From Anaerolineales bacterium (GTDB taxonomy: Bacteria; Chloroflexota; Anaerolineae; Anaerolineales; JABWBV01), in NCBI GenBank assembly GCA_027019845.1, contig JALUWE010000584.1, positions 1 through 5,300 on the forward strand: a stretch of 5,300 nucleotides of DNA, given 5' to 3'. Both the position numbers and the translations under genes were made by a program. Of this stretch, positions 1-5,130 are shown piece by piece (the first letter of the stretch is position 1; each line of letters starts with the position of its first letter). The notes beneath the pieces were generated by a model that did no database searches, was not told the DNA's origin, and was given only the letters and a program-made list of their open reading frames with translations.

Positions 1-1
1 C

Positions 2-1468
2 ACTGGGGGCACTGAGACCGCTGAGACTACTCAGACCAATAAGACCAATAAGACCAATAAGACCAATAAGACAAATCAGACAAATCAGACGACTGAAGAG
101 GCTGAAAGCGCAGCACAACCCCTTCCCACCTCGCACGCCCGCCCTTCGCGCCCTGACCCCAACTTCACCGCCATCTACCAACAATACCAGCACGCGCTGC
201 GCAAGAACCATCTGCTCGACTTCGACGACCTGATCCTGGAGACCATCCGCCTGTTCGAGACCTCCCCCGAAACGCTGGCCAAATACCAGCAGCGTTTCCG
301 CTGGATTTCGGTGGATGAATACCAGGACATCAACCATGCCCAATACCGCCTGCTGCGGATGCTGGCTGCCGGGGGCAGCAACCTGTGCGTGATCGGCGAC
401 CCGGACCAGGCCATCTACGGCTTTCGCGGCGCGGACCGCGGCTATTTTCTGCGTTTTCAGCACGATTTCCCGGACGCCCAAACCGTCCACCTGACCCAAA
501 ACTACCGCTCCACCCAAAACATCCTCGCCGCGGCCACGCAAGTGATCGCCAAAAGCGCAGACCGCCAGCAGATCGAGCTGTTCTCCGAGTTCGCCAGCCA
601 GACGCGGCTGGAAATCTTCCACGCGGCCACAGACAAGGCCGAGGCCGAGTTCGTGACGCATGAGATCGAGAAGATGCTGGGCGGCACGAGCTATTTTTCC
701 CTCGATTCGGGCCGTGTGGGGGGTGACGAGACCGGCCTGCGCTCTTTTGCGGACTTCGGGGTGCTGTTCCGCGTGGCCGCGCTGGCGCAGCCGTTCATCG
801 AGGCCTTCGACCGTGCCGGGTTTCCCTACCAGGTGGTGGGGCGGCGGTCGTTTTTCGAGCACACGGAGATTCAGGCGATTCTGGCCGCGTTGTGGGCGCT
901 GCACAACCCCGATCTGGCGTTCCACCGCCGGCGCGCCCGCGGGCTGCCCCTGCTCACCGGGCCGGGCAACGTGGCGGAGGCCATCTCCCAACTGCGCGCC
1001 GCCCAAAAGCTGGACCAAAAGCAGGATGTCCGCGTCCGGCGGCTGATCGCGCTGGCCGAACCGTTTGGTGACGACCTGCGCGGCTTCCTCGAAAACGTCG
1101 TGCTGCAACGCGAGGCCGACGACTACGACCCGCGCGCTGACCGCATCGCGCTGATGACCATGCACGCCTCCAAAGGGCTGGAATTTCCGGTGGTGTTCAT
1201 CGTGGGGTGCGAGGAGACCCTGACCCCCTACCAGCGGGACGGCCAGACCGCGGACCTGGAAGAGGAGCGGCGGTTGTTCTACGTAGGCATGACGCGCGCC
1301 AGAGAAAAACTGGTGCTGACCCGCGCCCGCAAGCGGTTTCTCTACGGCCAGACGGTACGCAACCAGCCGTCACGTTTCCTGAACGATATCGAAGACGCGC
1401 TGAAGGAACTGCGAGAGATGGAGAAACGCACGCGCCCCCGAAAAGATTTGCAGATGCGGTTGTTTTAG
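2..1468 (+). CDS. UvrD/Rep/PcrA-type superfamily 1A DNA helicase, 5'-truncated by window edge
   Basis: An ATP-dependent 3'-5' DNA helicase, probably acting in repair or replication restart. The frame is open from base 2 to the TAG at 1466-1468, so the true start and motif I (Walker A) lie upstream. Visible in order: a Thr-Asn-Lys repeat linker (8-97); IYQQYQ then LLDFDDLI (about 173-238); motif II VDEYQD (311-328); motif III GDPDQAIYGFRGAD (395-436); motif IV QNYRST (497-514); the 2A segment GRRSFFEHTEI (from 839); motif V LMTMHASKGLEFP (1151-1189); motif VI EEERRLFYVGMTRARE (1259-1306). Only about 104 residues lie between GRRSFF and motif V, roughly half of what E. coli UvrD has, so subdomain 2B is reduced. 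The C-terminus is QMRLF, a possible sliding-clamp-binding peptide. An N-terminal partner domain such as PHP/EndoQ-like is possible in some relatives but cannot be seen here. Helicase family is certain; subfamily is not. Confidence 0.95.
   Translation, partial: TGGTETAETTQTNKTNKTNKTNKTNQTNQTTEEAESAAQPLPTSHARPSRPDPNFTAIYQQYQHALRKNHLLDFDDLILETIRLFETSPETLAKYQQRFRWISVDEYQDINHAQYRLLRMLAAGGSNLCVIGDPDQAIYGFRGADRGYFLRFQHDFPDAQTVHLTQNYRSTQNILAAATQVIAKSADRQQIELFSEFASQTRLEIFHAATDKAEAEFVTHEIEKMLGGTSYFSLDSGRVGGDETGLRSFADFGVLFRVAALAQPFIEAFDRAGFPYQVVGRRSFFEHTEIQAILAALWALHNPDLAFHRRRARGLPLLTGPGNVAEAISQLRAAQKLDQKQDVRVRRLIALAEPFGDDLRGFLENVVLQREADDYDPRADRIALMTMHASKGLEFPVVFIVGCEETLTPYQRDGQTADLEEERRLFYVGMTRAREKLVLTRARKRFLYGQTVRNQPSRFLNDIEDALKELREMEKRTRPRKDLQMRLF
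8..97 (+). repeat. 9-bp in-frame tandem repeat coding for Thr-Asn-Lys/Gln
   Basis: The core is four identical ACCAATAAG units (35-70) followed by two ACAAATCAG units (71-88). Degenerate 9-bp units flank it: GGCACTGAG, ACCGCTGAG, ACTACTCAG before, and ACGACTGAA after. The unit is three codons long and keeps the helicase frame, giving a hydrophilic Thr-rich linker (TNK x4, TNQ x2). It sits just before the conserved IYQQYQ...LLDFDDL segment, where subdomain 1B of UvrD-type helicases joins domain 1A. The array may extend upstream of the window. Confidence 0.9.
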
Positions 1469-1489
1469 AGGGGGGGGTAAAGCGTAGAT

Positions 1490-1744
1490 ATGAGAGACGG
1501 AAAAGAGAAGGCGCAGCGCATCACTTTAGCGAATTCGGCCATCATGTTACTCGCAGGCGGTATCGCCGGGGCGGTCAAACTGTACTCCAGGGACGCGGAG
1601 CGCATCGAACGGGTCACCGGCAAACCGGCTGAACAGATGACCCCGGAAGAGCTGTATGCGGCCATGCAGTTCCTGGACGTGTGCCGGATAGTGCTGGAGG
1701 ATGAAGACATCGAGCTGATTGAAGCAGCCGAAAAACGCAAATAA
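1490..1744 (+). CDS. Small hypothetical protein, 84 aa, downstream of the helicase
   Basis: I do not recognise this family. The ATG at 1490 is 21 bp after the helicase stop and follows a purine tract GAGGGGGGGG (1468-1477) that can serve as a Shine-Dalgarno. An in-frame TAA at 1478 rules out an upstream start. The protein has a basic N-terminus (MRDGKEKAQR), a hydrophobic stretch at about residues 13-29 (ANSAIMLLAGGIAGAV) that could be one membrane or buried helix, then a charged, probably helical half with MTPEELYAAM at 50-59 and an acidic segment LEDEDIELIEAAEK near the end. The close spacing and the terminator right after its stop suggest co-transcription with the helicase. Reality as a gene is supported by RBS, length and the terminator position; function is unknown. 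Confidence 0.72.
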   Translation: MRDGKEKAQRITLANSAIMLLAGGIAGAVKLYSRDAERIERVTGKPAEQMTPEELYAAMQFLDVCRIVLEDEDIELIEAAEKRK

Positions 1745-1747
1745 AAG

Positions 1748-1778
1748 AAAAATGGCAGGTTATTCGCCTGCCATTTTT
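1748..1778. terminator. Bidirectional intrinsic terminator between convergent genes
   Basis: A perfect 12-bp stem AAAAATGGCAGG (1748-1759) pairs with CCTGCCATTTTT (1767-1778) around a 7-nt loop. The GC-rich core is flanked by A5 on one side and T5 on the other, so a U-run follows the hairpin on either strand. It starts 4 nt after the stop of the plus-strand 84-aa gene and lies 25 nt beyond the end of the minus-strand cold-shock gene, so it can end both transcripts. Confidence 0.92.
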
Positions 1779-1803
1779 GGTTTAAGAATGAGGTTTCTAG
1801 AAA

Positions 1804-2013
1804 CTAGAGAACAACTACATCTTGTGCTTGAGGGCCTTTTTGGCCTTCAACGATTGTGAATTCAACTCGGTCGCCTTCATTCACGGAGCGGTAGCCGGAG
1901 CCGCTGATGCCACTGTAGTGGACAAAAACGTCCTCGCCGTCTTCTTGCTCGATGAAACCGAAGCCTTTGGTTGGGTTGAACCACTTCACCACGCCGGTTT
2001 TTCGTTCGGACAT
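1804..2013 (-). CDS. csp: Cold-shock domain protein (CspA family), 69 aa
   Basis: A single-domain nucleic-acid-binding protein of the CspA family, which binds single-stranded RNA/DNA and acts as an RNA chaperone in the cytoplasm. It starts MSERKTGVVKWFNPTKGFGF. RNP1 is KGFGFIE (residues 16-22) and RNP2 is VFVHYS (29-34); the full five-strand OB-fold pattern through EGDRVEF and GPQAQDV is present, and 69 aa is the normal length. The start is fixed by a strong Shine-Dalgarno AAGGAGGT (2023-2030, minus strand) 9 nt upstream. It has its own promoter and a leader of about 85 nt, as is usual for this family, and shares a terminator with the convergent gene. Family members are not all cold-induced, so cold regulation is not implied. 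Confidence 0.97.
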   Translation of the reverse strand: MSERKTGVVKWFNPTKGFGFIEQEDGEDVFVHYSGISGSGYRSVNEGDRVEFTIVEGQKGPQAQDVVVL

Positions 2014-2098
2014 GTTTTGGATACCTCCTTGTTAAGATTGTTGCGGTTAGAGGTTCCAGACTGCATTTGGATCAGAATGAGAACAACTACTAACGTGC
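2014..2098 (-). promoter_or_regulatory. 5' leader of the cold-shock mRNA
   Basis: The inferred untranslated leader runs from the predicted start site to the ATG and ends in AAGGAGGT with a 9-nt spacer. Long leaders are common in csp mRNAs and can act as temperature-sensitive structures. I see no strong hairpin or recognisable cold box by eye, so a thermosensor role is only a possibility. Confidence 0.5.
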
Positions 2099-2104
2099 AA
2101 ATGC

Positions 2105-2133
2105 ACTATATCACGGGCGTGGGGTATTGTCAA
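2105..2133 (-). promoter_or_regulatory. Sigma70-type promoter of the cold-shock gene
   Basis: On the minus strand there is a perfect -35 box TTGACA (2128-2133), a 17-bp spacer and a -10 box TATAGT (2105-2110; 5 of 6 matches). Transcription should start near 2098, giving a leader of about 85 nt before the ATG at 2013. It lies 46 bp past the end of the glutaredoxin-like gene, so the cold-shock gene can be expressed independently of it. Confidence 0.88.
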
Positions 2134-2178
2134 CGAAATTGCGCGTTTTGCGCCTTTTTGCTCCAAATTACCGTTCCC

Positions 2179-2499
2179 TCATTTGCCTTTTCCGAACCAA
2201 CTGGCTAATTTGTCCACAAACCCCGGCTCTTTCAGGCCCAGATGCTCCAACACCTGGTCAGGCCAGGGTTCCACCATCACCACCCCATCGGGGAAAACCA
2301 CTGTGGGGACGGACAGGTTGCCGTTGGCGAGCTGTTTAAGCTCTTTCTTCCATTTGGGTTTGCCGCTCACTACATCGCGGTATTCATAGTCGATTTCGTG
2401 TCTGTTCAAGACATGGATCAGACCGCGGGCCTGGCTACAAAAATCGTGCCCATAAACGATCATTTTTGTCTCACCGGTATCGGGTTTTGTACGCGACAT
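2179..2499 (-). CDS. Glutaredoxin/mycoredoxin-like thioredoxin-fold protein, monothiol, 106 aa
   Basis: A small thioredoxin-fold protein resembling NrdH, mycoredoxin and related glutaredoxins, which act in cytosolic thiol-disulfide exchange. The fold signature begins MIVYGHDFCSQA (residues 13-24), then a helix, YEYRDV (beta strand 2), NLSVPTVVF with the cis-proline at 65, PDG (70-72) and VEPWPDQVLEHLGL. The active site reads C21-S-Q-A24 where the dithiol family has CxxC, so only the nucleophilic cysteine is present. I chose the ATG at 2497-2499 because AGGAGGT (2503-2509, minus strand) lies just upstream, although the spacer is only 3 nt. A second ATG at 2461-2463, with GGTGAG 6 nt before it, would give the compact 94-aa form starting MIVYGH. 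A longer TTG start at 2532 would swallow the Shine-Dalgarno and is unlikely. No clear promoter was found. Confidence 0.85.
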   Translation of the reverse strand: MSRTKPDTGETKMIVYGHDFCSQARGLIHVLNRHEIDYEYRDVVSGKPKWKKELKQLANGNLSVPTVVFPDGVVMVEPWPDQVLEHLGLKEPGFVDKLASWFGKGK

Positions 2500-2634
2500 A
2501 GGACCTCCTACCCGCAGGGATGACAGGAACAACGCATTTTGTTTCTTATCCCGAATTGACGTTAATACATGGCACCCACGTGCTGATGTGTGCTGTGTTA
2601 GATGCCAGACTTTTTGAATATCAAAATTCTTACC

Positions 2635-3675
2635 CTATGCCGTTTGTTCCTTCAAAGCCAGCTTTTCTGCGATCACATCCTGCAAAATGGTGTCCAGGTC
2701 GCGTTGCGGCCTCCAACCGGTGAGCGCATGGATTTTGGAAATGTCCGGCACCCGGCGGCGCATGTCCTCGAACCCTGTTGCGTATGCTTGCTCGTAGGGA
2801 ACGAAATCGATTCTGCTGGTGGGGTCGATTTCCGCCTCCCCTTGCATTTTGGCGAGCATGGACACTACCTTGCACGCCAGATCATAAATGGTGATCTCAT
2901 TCGTGGAGCCAATGTTGAAGACCTGCCCCACCGCCTCAGGCTCTTCCGAGAGCGATAAGATGGCCTGAACCGCATCGGCAACGTGTAAAAAACAACGTGA
3001 TTGTTTGCCGTCGCCATATACCGGCAACTTCTCCCCTTGAAGGGCCTTATCCACAAAACGAGGCACAACCATGCCATACCGCCCGGTCTGCCGCGGGCCG
3101 ACGGTGTTGAACAGGCGGAAGATCACCACCGGCAACCCCTTTTCGCGGTAATAGGCCAGCCCCAGGAACTCATCCACCATTTTCGAGGCTGCGTAAGCCC
3201 AACGGCTGCGCGCGGTAGGCCCGAGCACCACATCGTCATCTTCTCGGAATGGGATGGCATTCCCTTTGCCATACACCTCCGAAGTGGATGCGAGCATCAC
3301 TTTGGTTCGATAGCGCAGCGCAGTTCTGAGCACGGCCTCGGTGCCCATGATGTTGGCCTCGATGGTGTGTACCGGATGCTCGACGATCAGCATCACGCCC
3401 ACAGCAGCAGCCAGATGAAAGATCAAGTCGCATTCGCTCACCAACCGGTCCATGACCACTTCATTGGTGATCGAATCGATTGCGAAACGAAAAGAGGGAT
3501 GCGCGGTCAGGGGGGCGATATTCTCGAAGCGGCCGGTAGACAGATCGTCGATCACCGTGACGTGGTAGCCCCGGGTGAGCAACGCTTCGGCCAAGTGGGA
3601 CCCAATGAAGCCGGCGCCGCCCGTAATCAGCACGCGCGGCAAAGACTTGGTGCGGGAAAAAGCAGGTGCGGTCAT
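2635..3675 (-). CDS. NAD-dependent epimerase/dehydratase, extended SDR family, 346 aa
   Basis: An extended short-chain dehydrogenase/reductase acting on nucleotide sugars, close in pattern to UDP-glucose 4-epimerases and UDP-glucuronate decarboxylases that feed cell-surface polysaccharide synthesis. The Rossmann NAD motif TGGAGFIG is at residues 18-25, the acidic ribose-binding pair at D43-D44 (VIDDLSTG), LAAAVG at 89-94, the catalytic-region STSEVYG at 130-136 with T131 likely, and the catalytic YAASK with Y161 and K165. Substrate-side motifs RLFNTVGPRQ (187-196) and YGDGKQSRCFLHVADAV (220-236) follow. Full length for the family. The ATG at 3673-3675 is supported by GAGGAG (3682-3687, minus strand) 6 nt upstream. 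It stands alone: no other sugar-nucleotide gene is in the window, so the exact substrate cannot be assigned. Confidence 0.95.
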   Translation of the reverse strand: MTAPAFSRTKSLPRVLITGGAGFIGSHLAEALLTRGYHVTVIDDLSTGRFENIAPLTAHPSFRFAIDSITNEVVMDRLVSECDLIFHLAAAVGVMLIVEHPVHTIEANIMGTEAVLRTALRYRTKVMLASTSEVYGKGNAIPFREDDDVVLGPTARSRWAYAASKMVDEFLGLAYYREKGLPVVIFRLFNTVGPRQTGRYGMVVPRFVDKALQGEKLPVYGDGKQSRCFLHVADAVQAILSLSEEPEAVGQVFNIGSTNEITIYDLACKVVSMLAKMQGEAEIDPTSRIDFVPYEQAYATGFEDMRRRVPDISKIHALTGWRPQRDLDTILQDVIAEKLALKEQTA

Positions 3676-3696
3676 TTTTTGCTCCTCTATTGGAGA

Positions 3697-3705
3697 AGTA
3701 TAACA
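3697..3705 (-). promoter_or_regulatory. Probable extended -10 promoter of the epimerase gene
   Basis: The minus strand reads TGTTATACT, which is TG-N-TATACT, an extended -10 with 5 of 6 hexamer matches. No good -35 lies at the usual spacing, which extended -10 promoters tolerate. The transcript would start near 3690, leaving a short leader that still contains the GAGGAG Shine-Dalgarno. Confidence 0.5.
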
Positions 3706-3839
3706 CTACGCGCCGTGGTACCAAACCATCAAATATTTGAAGAATCGCTCAACTTTCGTCAAATAAGGTAAAATCTCTGTAACTGCTCAGTCGGATAGGA
3801 TGCCTGCGCAATACGTCCTTTTAGCCCCTTAATGACAGT

Positions 3840-3974
3840 ACTTACGCAGTTGGGACCCCACAGGTCTACCACCACACGATGCAGGAAGATTTTATCCAAA
3901 ATAGATTGCATCCGGGCATCTCCATGCACTTTGAGGCCTGTGGGGTCCGGGTGCGACTTTTCAAGTGCGTAAGT
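3840..3974. repeat. 135-bp nested inverted-repeat element (MITE-like or structured RNA)
   Basis: Four nested inverted pairs are visible: ACTTACGCA (3840-3848) with TGCGTAAGT (3966-3974); GGACCCCACAGG (3853-3864) with CCTGTGGGGTCC (3937-3948), a perfect 12 bp; GATGCA (3878-3883) with TGCATC (3907-3912); and ATTTT (3889-3893) with AAAAT (3898-3902) at the apex. Terminal inverted ends and small size fit a miniature transposable element without its own transposase. I see no convincing target-site duplication: the flanks read CAGT on the left and CCTA on the right. The right arm holds 17 nt between the two outer stems where the left has 4, and these include a repeated GTGCG. A transcribed structured RNA is the alternative. 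Confidence 0.6.
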
Positions 3975-4059
3975 CCTAATTACGCGAACACCGAGTGTGT
4001 AGAGACCATACACCGGGCCGGATACTACAATCGGGCTGGGTTGCGCGATATGTGAATGC

Positions 4060-4075
4060 GGCCGTTTTGTCGGCC
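4060..4075. other. Short hairpin upstream of the metallopeptidase-like gene
   Basis: GGCCG (4060-4064) pairs with CGGCC (4071-4075) around the loop TTTTGT. It ends 8 nt before the Shine-Dalgarno of the following gene, so in the mRNA it would sit next to the ribosome-binding site. It is too short, and lacks a U-run, to be a terminator. Confidence 0.4.
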
Positions 4076-4091
4076 CCATGTATGGAGGTGG

Positions 4092-5000
4092 ATGGTGACC
4101 AAAGATGTTCGACCGCGTTCCCCCCTGTCTTCCTGGCTGGCCCGATTCGACGCGGATTTCGGGTTTTCGCCAGGGCAATGGATAAAGGGGCTGCTAGGCT
4201 CTCTGGCCGCGTTTTTTTACAAACTGGTCACCAAAGTACCGGTTCGTCTCTGGCGTTGGTTGCAGCACCTGGCAGCCGGGGTAGCAGGCGTTTTTCGCTG
4301 GCTGTTGGTGGATTCCAGGCGCAGTCCGAAACCGGCGACCCGCCAGAGTGCGCAAAGTGCCCCGCGCGGTGCTCGCTCCTGGCTGCGGGCCGGACTGGGG
4401 GGCAGCGGGATGTGGTTCGCACGCCTGATCTTCAAAAGCCTCGACCTGATCTCGTTTGGCGAGCTGCTCGACACGCTCACCATGCTCGTCAAATTCAACA
4501 CCCGCCCCCTCACAGAATACGAAATCCGGCAGGCCAAAAAAGTGTTCGGAAACTGCCTCACCTATTGGCGCATCCGGGTGGATGAGTGGTCCCTCGCCGC
4601 GCACATCGGGAGGTGGGTGTATGAGAAACGAACGGGAAACACCTCGCCCGGCATGGCGATTACCATTTTTAGCACCATTCGTTTCACACGGCGGATCGAT
4701 CCTGAGAACAACCCCGACGACATGGCCTGGCTGATCCACGAACTGATGCACGCCGCGCAATGTGAATATGTGGGCGGGCAATTTATGTTGGAGAGCCTGA
4801 TCGCCCAGAGCCAGGCAGGGTACGACTACGGCGGCCCGGCTTCACTCTCCGGCAAGAACTTCAGAGACTTCAACCGCGAACAACAGGGTGACATCGCGCG
4901 CGATTACTACCTGCACCTTTCCGGACAGAAAACGCTGGCCCCGCACGAAGCAGCGGAATACGAACGGGTGCTCAACCAGATGCGCCGGGGGGAAATGTGA
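4092..5000 (+). CDS. Putative HExxH metallopeptidase-like protein (DUF4157-type domain) with hydrophobic N-terminus, 302 aa
   Basis: The C-terminal half carries a zinc-peptidase signature HELMH (residues 216-220) inside WLIHELMHAAQ, preceded by RPLTEYEIRQAKKVFG (138-153) and followed by YDYGG (244-248) and DFNREQQGDIARDYY (259-273). This order resembles DUF4157-type domains and the related metallopeptidase domains found in secreted or toxin-delivery proteins. E263 of the NREQQ motif could be the third zinc ligand, by inference. The N-terminal 130 residues are unlike that domain: Trp/Arg-rich hydrophobic helices (about 29-49, 52-73 and 105-133) that could sit on or in the membrane, with a basic Ser/Pro/Arg linker (75-97). 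There is no classical signal peptide. GGAGGT (4084-4089) leaves 2 nt to the ATG at 4092 and 5 nt to the GTG at 4095; an upstream ATG at 4056 has no Shine-Dalgarno. Substrate and role are unknown. Confidence 0.8.
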   Translation: MVTKDVRPRSPLSSWLARFDADFGFSPGQWIKGLLGSLAAFFYKLVTKVPVRLWRWLQHLAAGVAGVFRWLLVDSRRSPKPATRQSAQSAPRGARSWLRAGLGGSGMWFARLIFKSLDLISFGELLDTLTMLVKFNTRPLTEYEIRQAKKVFGNCLTYWRIRVDEWSLAAHIGRWVYEKRTGNTSPGMAITIFSTIRFTRRIDPENNPDDMAWLIHELMHAAQCEYVGGQFMLESLIAQSQAGYDYGGPASLSGKNFRDFNREQQGDIARDYYLHLSGQKTLAPHEAAEYERVLNQMRRGEM

Positions 5001-5130
5001 CCCGGATTCCCCGAAAACGAACGTTTTCTGCCCCCCAATGCGTTTTCCAAGACTTCCCATACGGGTTTTGTGCCATTGCGAACACCTGCGTAAGCTCCCA
5101 GAGAGACACACAACCCCTGTCATTCTGAGG
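5001..5130. other. Spacer after the metallopeptidase-like gene, weak hairpin only
   Basis: Only one structure stands out: GAAAACG (5013-5019) and CGTTTTC (5022-5028) form an AT-rich inverted repeat with almost no loop and no T-run, which is a poor terminator. The segment ends in TGTCATTCTGAGG (5118-5130), which leads straight into the 23-bp repeat array and probably belongs to the same dispersed element. No gene is seen. Confidence 0.45.

Larger units (their letters stand above)
3676..4091. other. 416-bp divergent intergenic region
   Basis: This gap separates the minus-strand epimerase from the plus-strand metallopeptidase-like gene. It holds the epimerase Shine-Dalgarno and extended -10 at its left end, an unassigned stretch (3706-3839), the nested inverted-repeat element (3840-3974), a weak inverted repeat GTGTA/TACAC (3997-4013), a hairpin (4060-4075) and the Shine-Dalgarno GGAGGT (4084-4089) of the next gene. 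TACAAT (4026-4031) could be a -10 box for that gene but has no matching -35. A 139-codon minus-strand frame crosses the region from a TTG inside the next gene; it has no Shine-Dalgarno and I do not treat it as coding. Confidence 0.6.

Noticed and set aside
2142..2155. GCGCGTTTTGCGCC inverted repeat as terminator of the glutaredoxin-like gene
   Set aside because: The stem is only about 4 bp and the T-run lies on the plus strand, the wrong side for a minus-strand transcript.
2530..2532. TTG start at 2532 for the glutaredoxin-like gene
   Set aside because: It would place the AGGAGGT Shine-Dalgarno inside the coding region; the ATG at 2499 or 2463 fits better.
2612..2626. TTTTGA-ATA-TCAAAA inverted repeat after the epimerase stop, as a terminator
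   Set aside because: The stem is short and AT-rich with a 3-nt loop and no following U-run, so it is not a convincing intrinsic terminator.
3001..3771. 256-codon plus-strand open frame
   Set aside because: It is antisense to the well-supported epimerase gene, has no family motif and no Shine-Dalgarno; it arises from the codon bias of the real gene.
3759..4178. 139-codon minus-strand open frame across the divergent gap
   Set aside because: It starts at TTG inside the metallopeptidase-like gene, lacks an RBS, runs through the inverted-repeat element and shows no recognisable protein pattern.
4194..4781. 195-codon minus-strand frame opposite the metallopeptidase-like gene
   Set aside because: It overlaps the coding strand that carries HELMH and NREQQG motifs; composition is that of a shadow frame.
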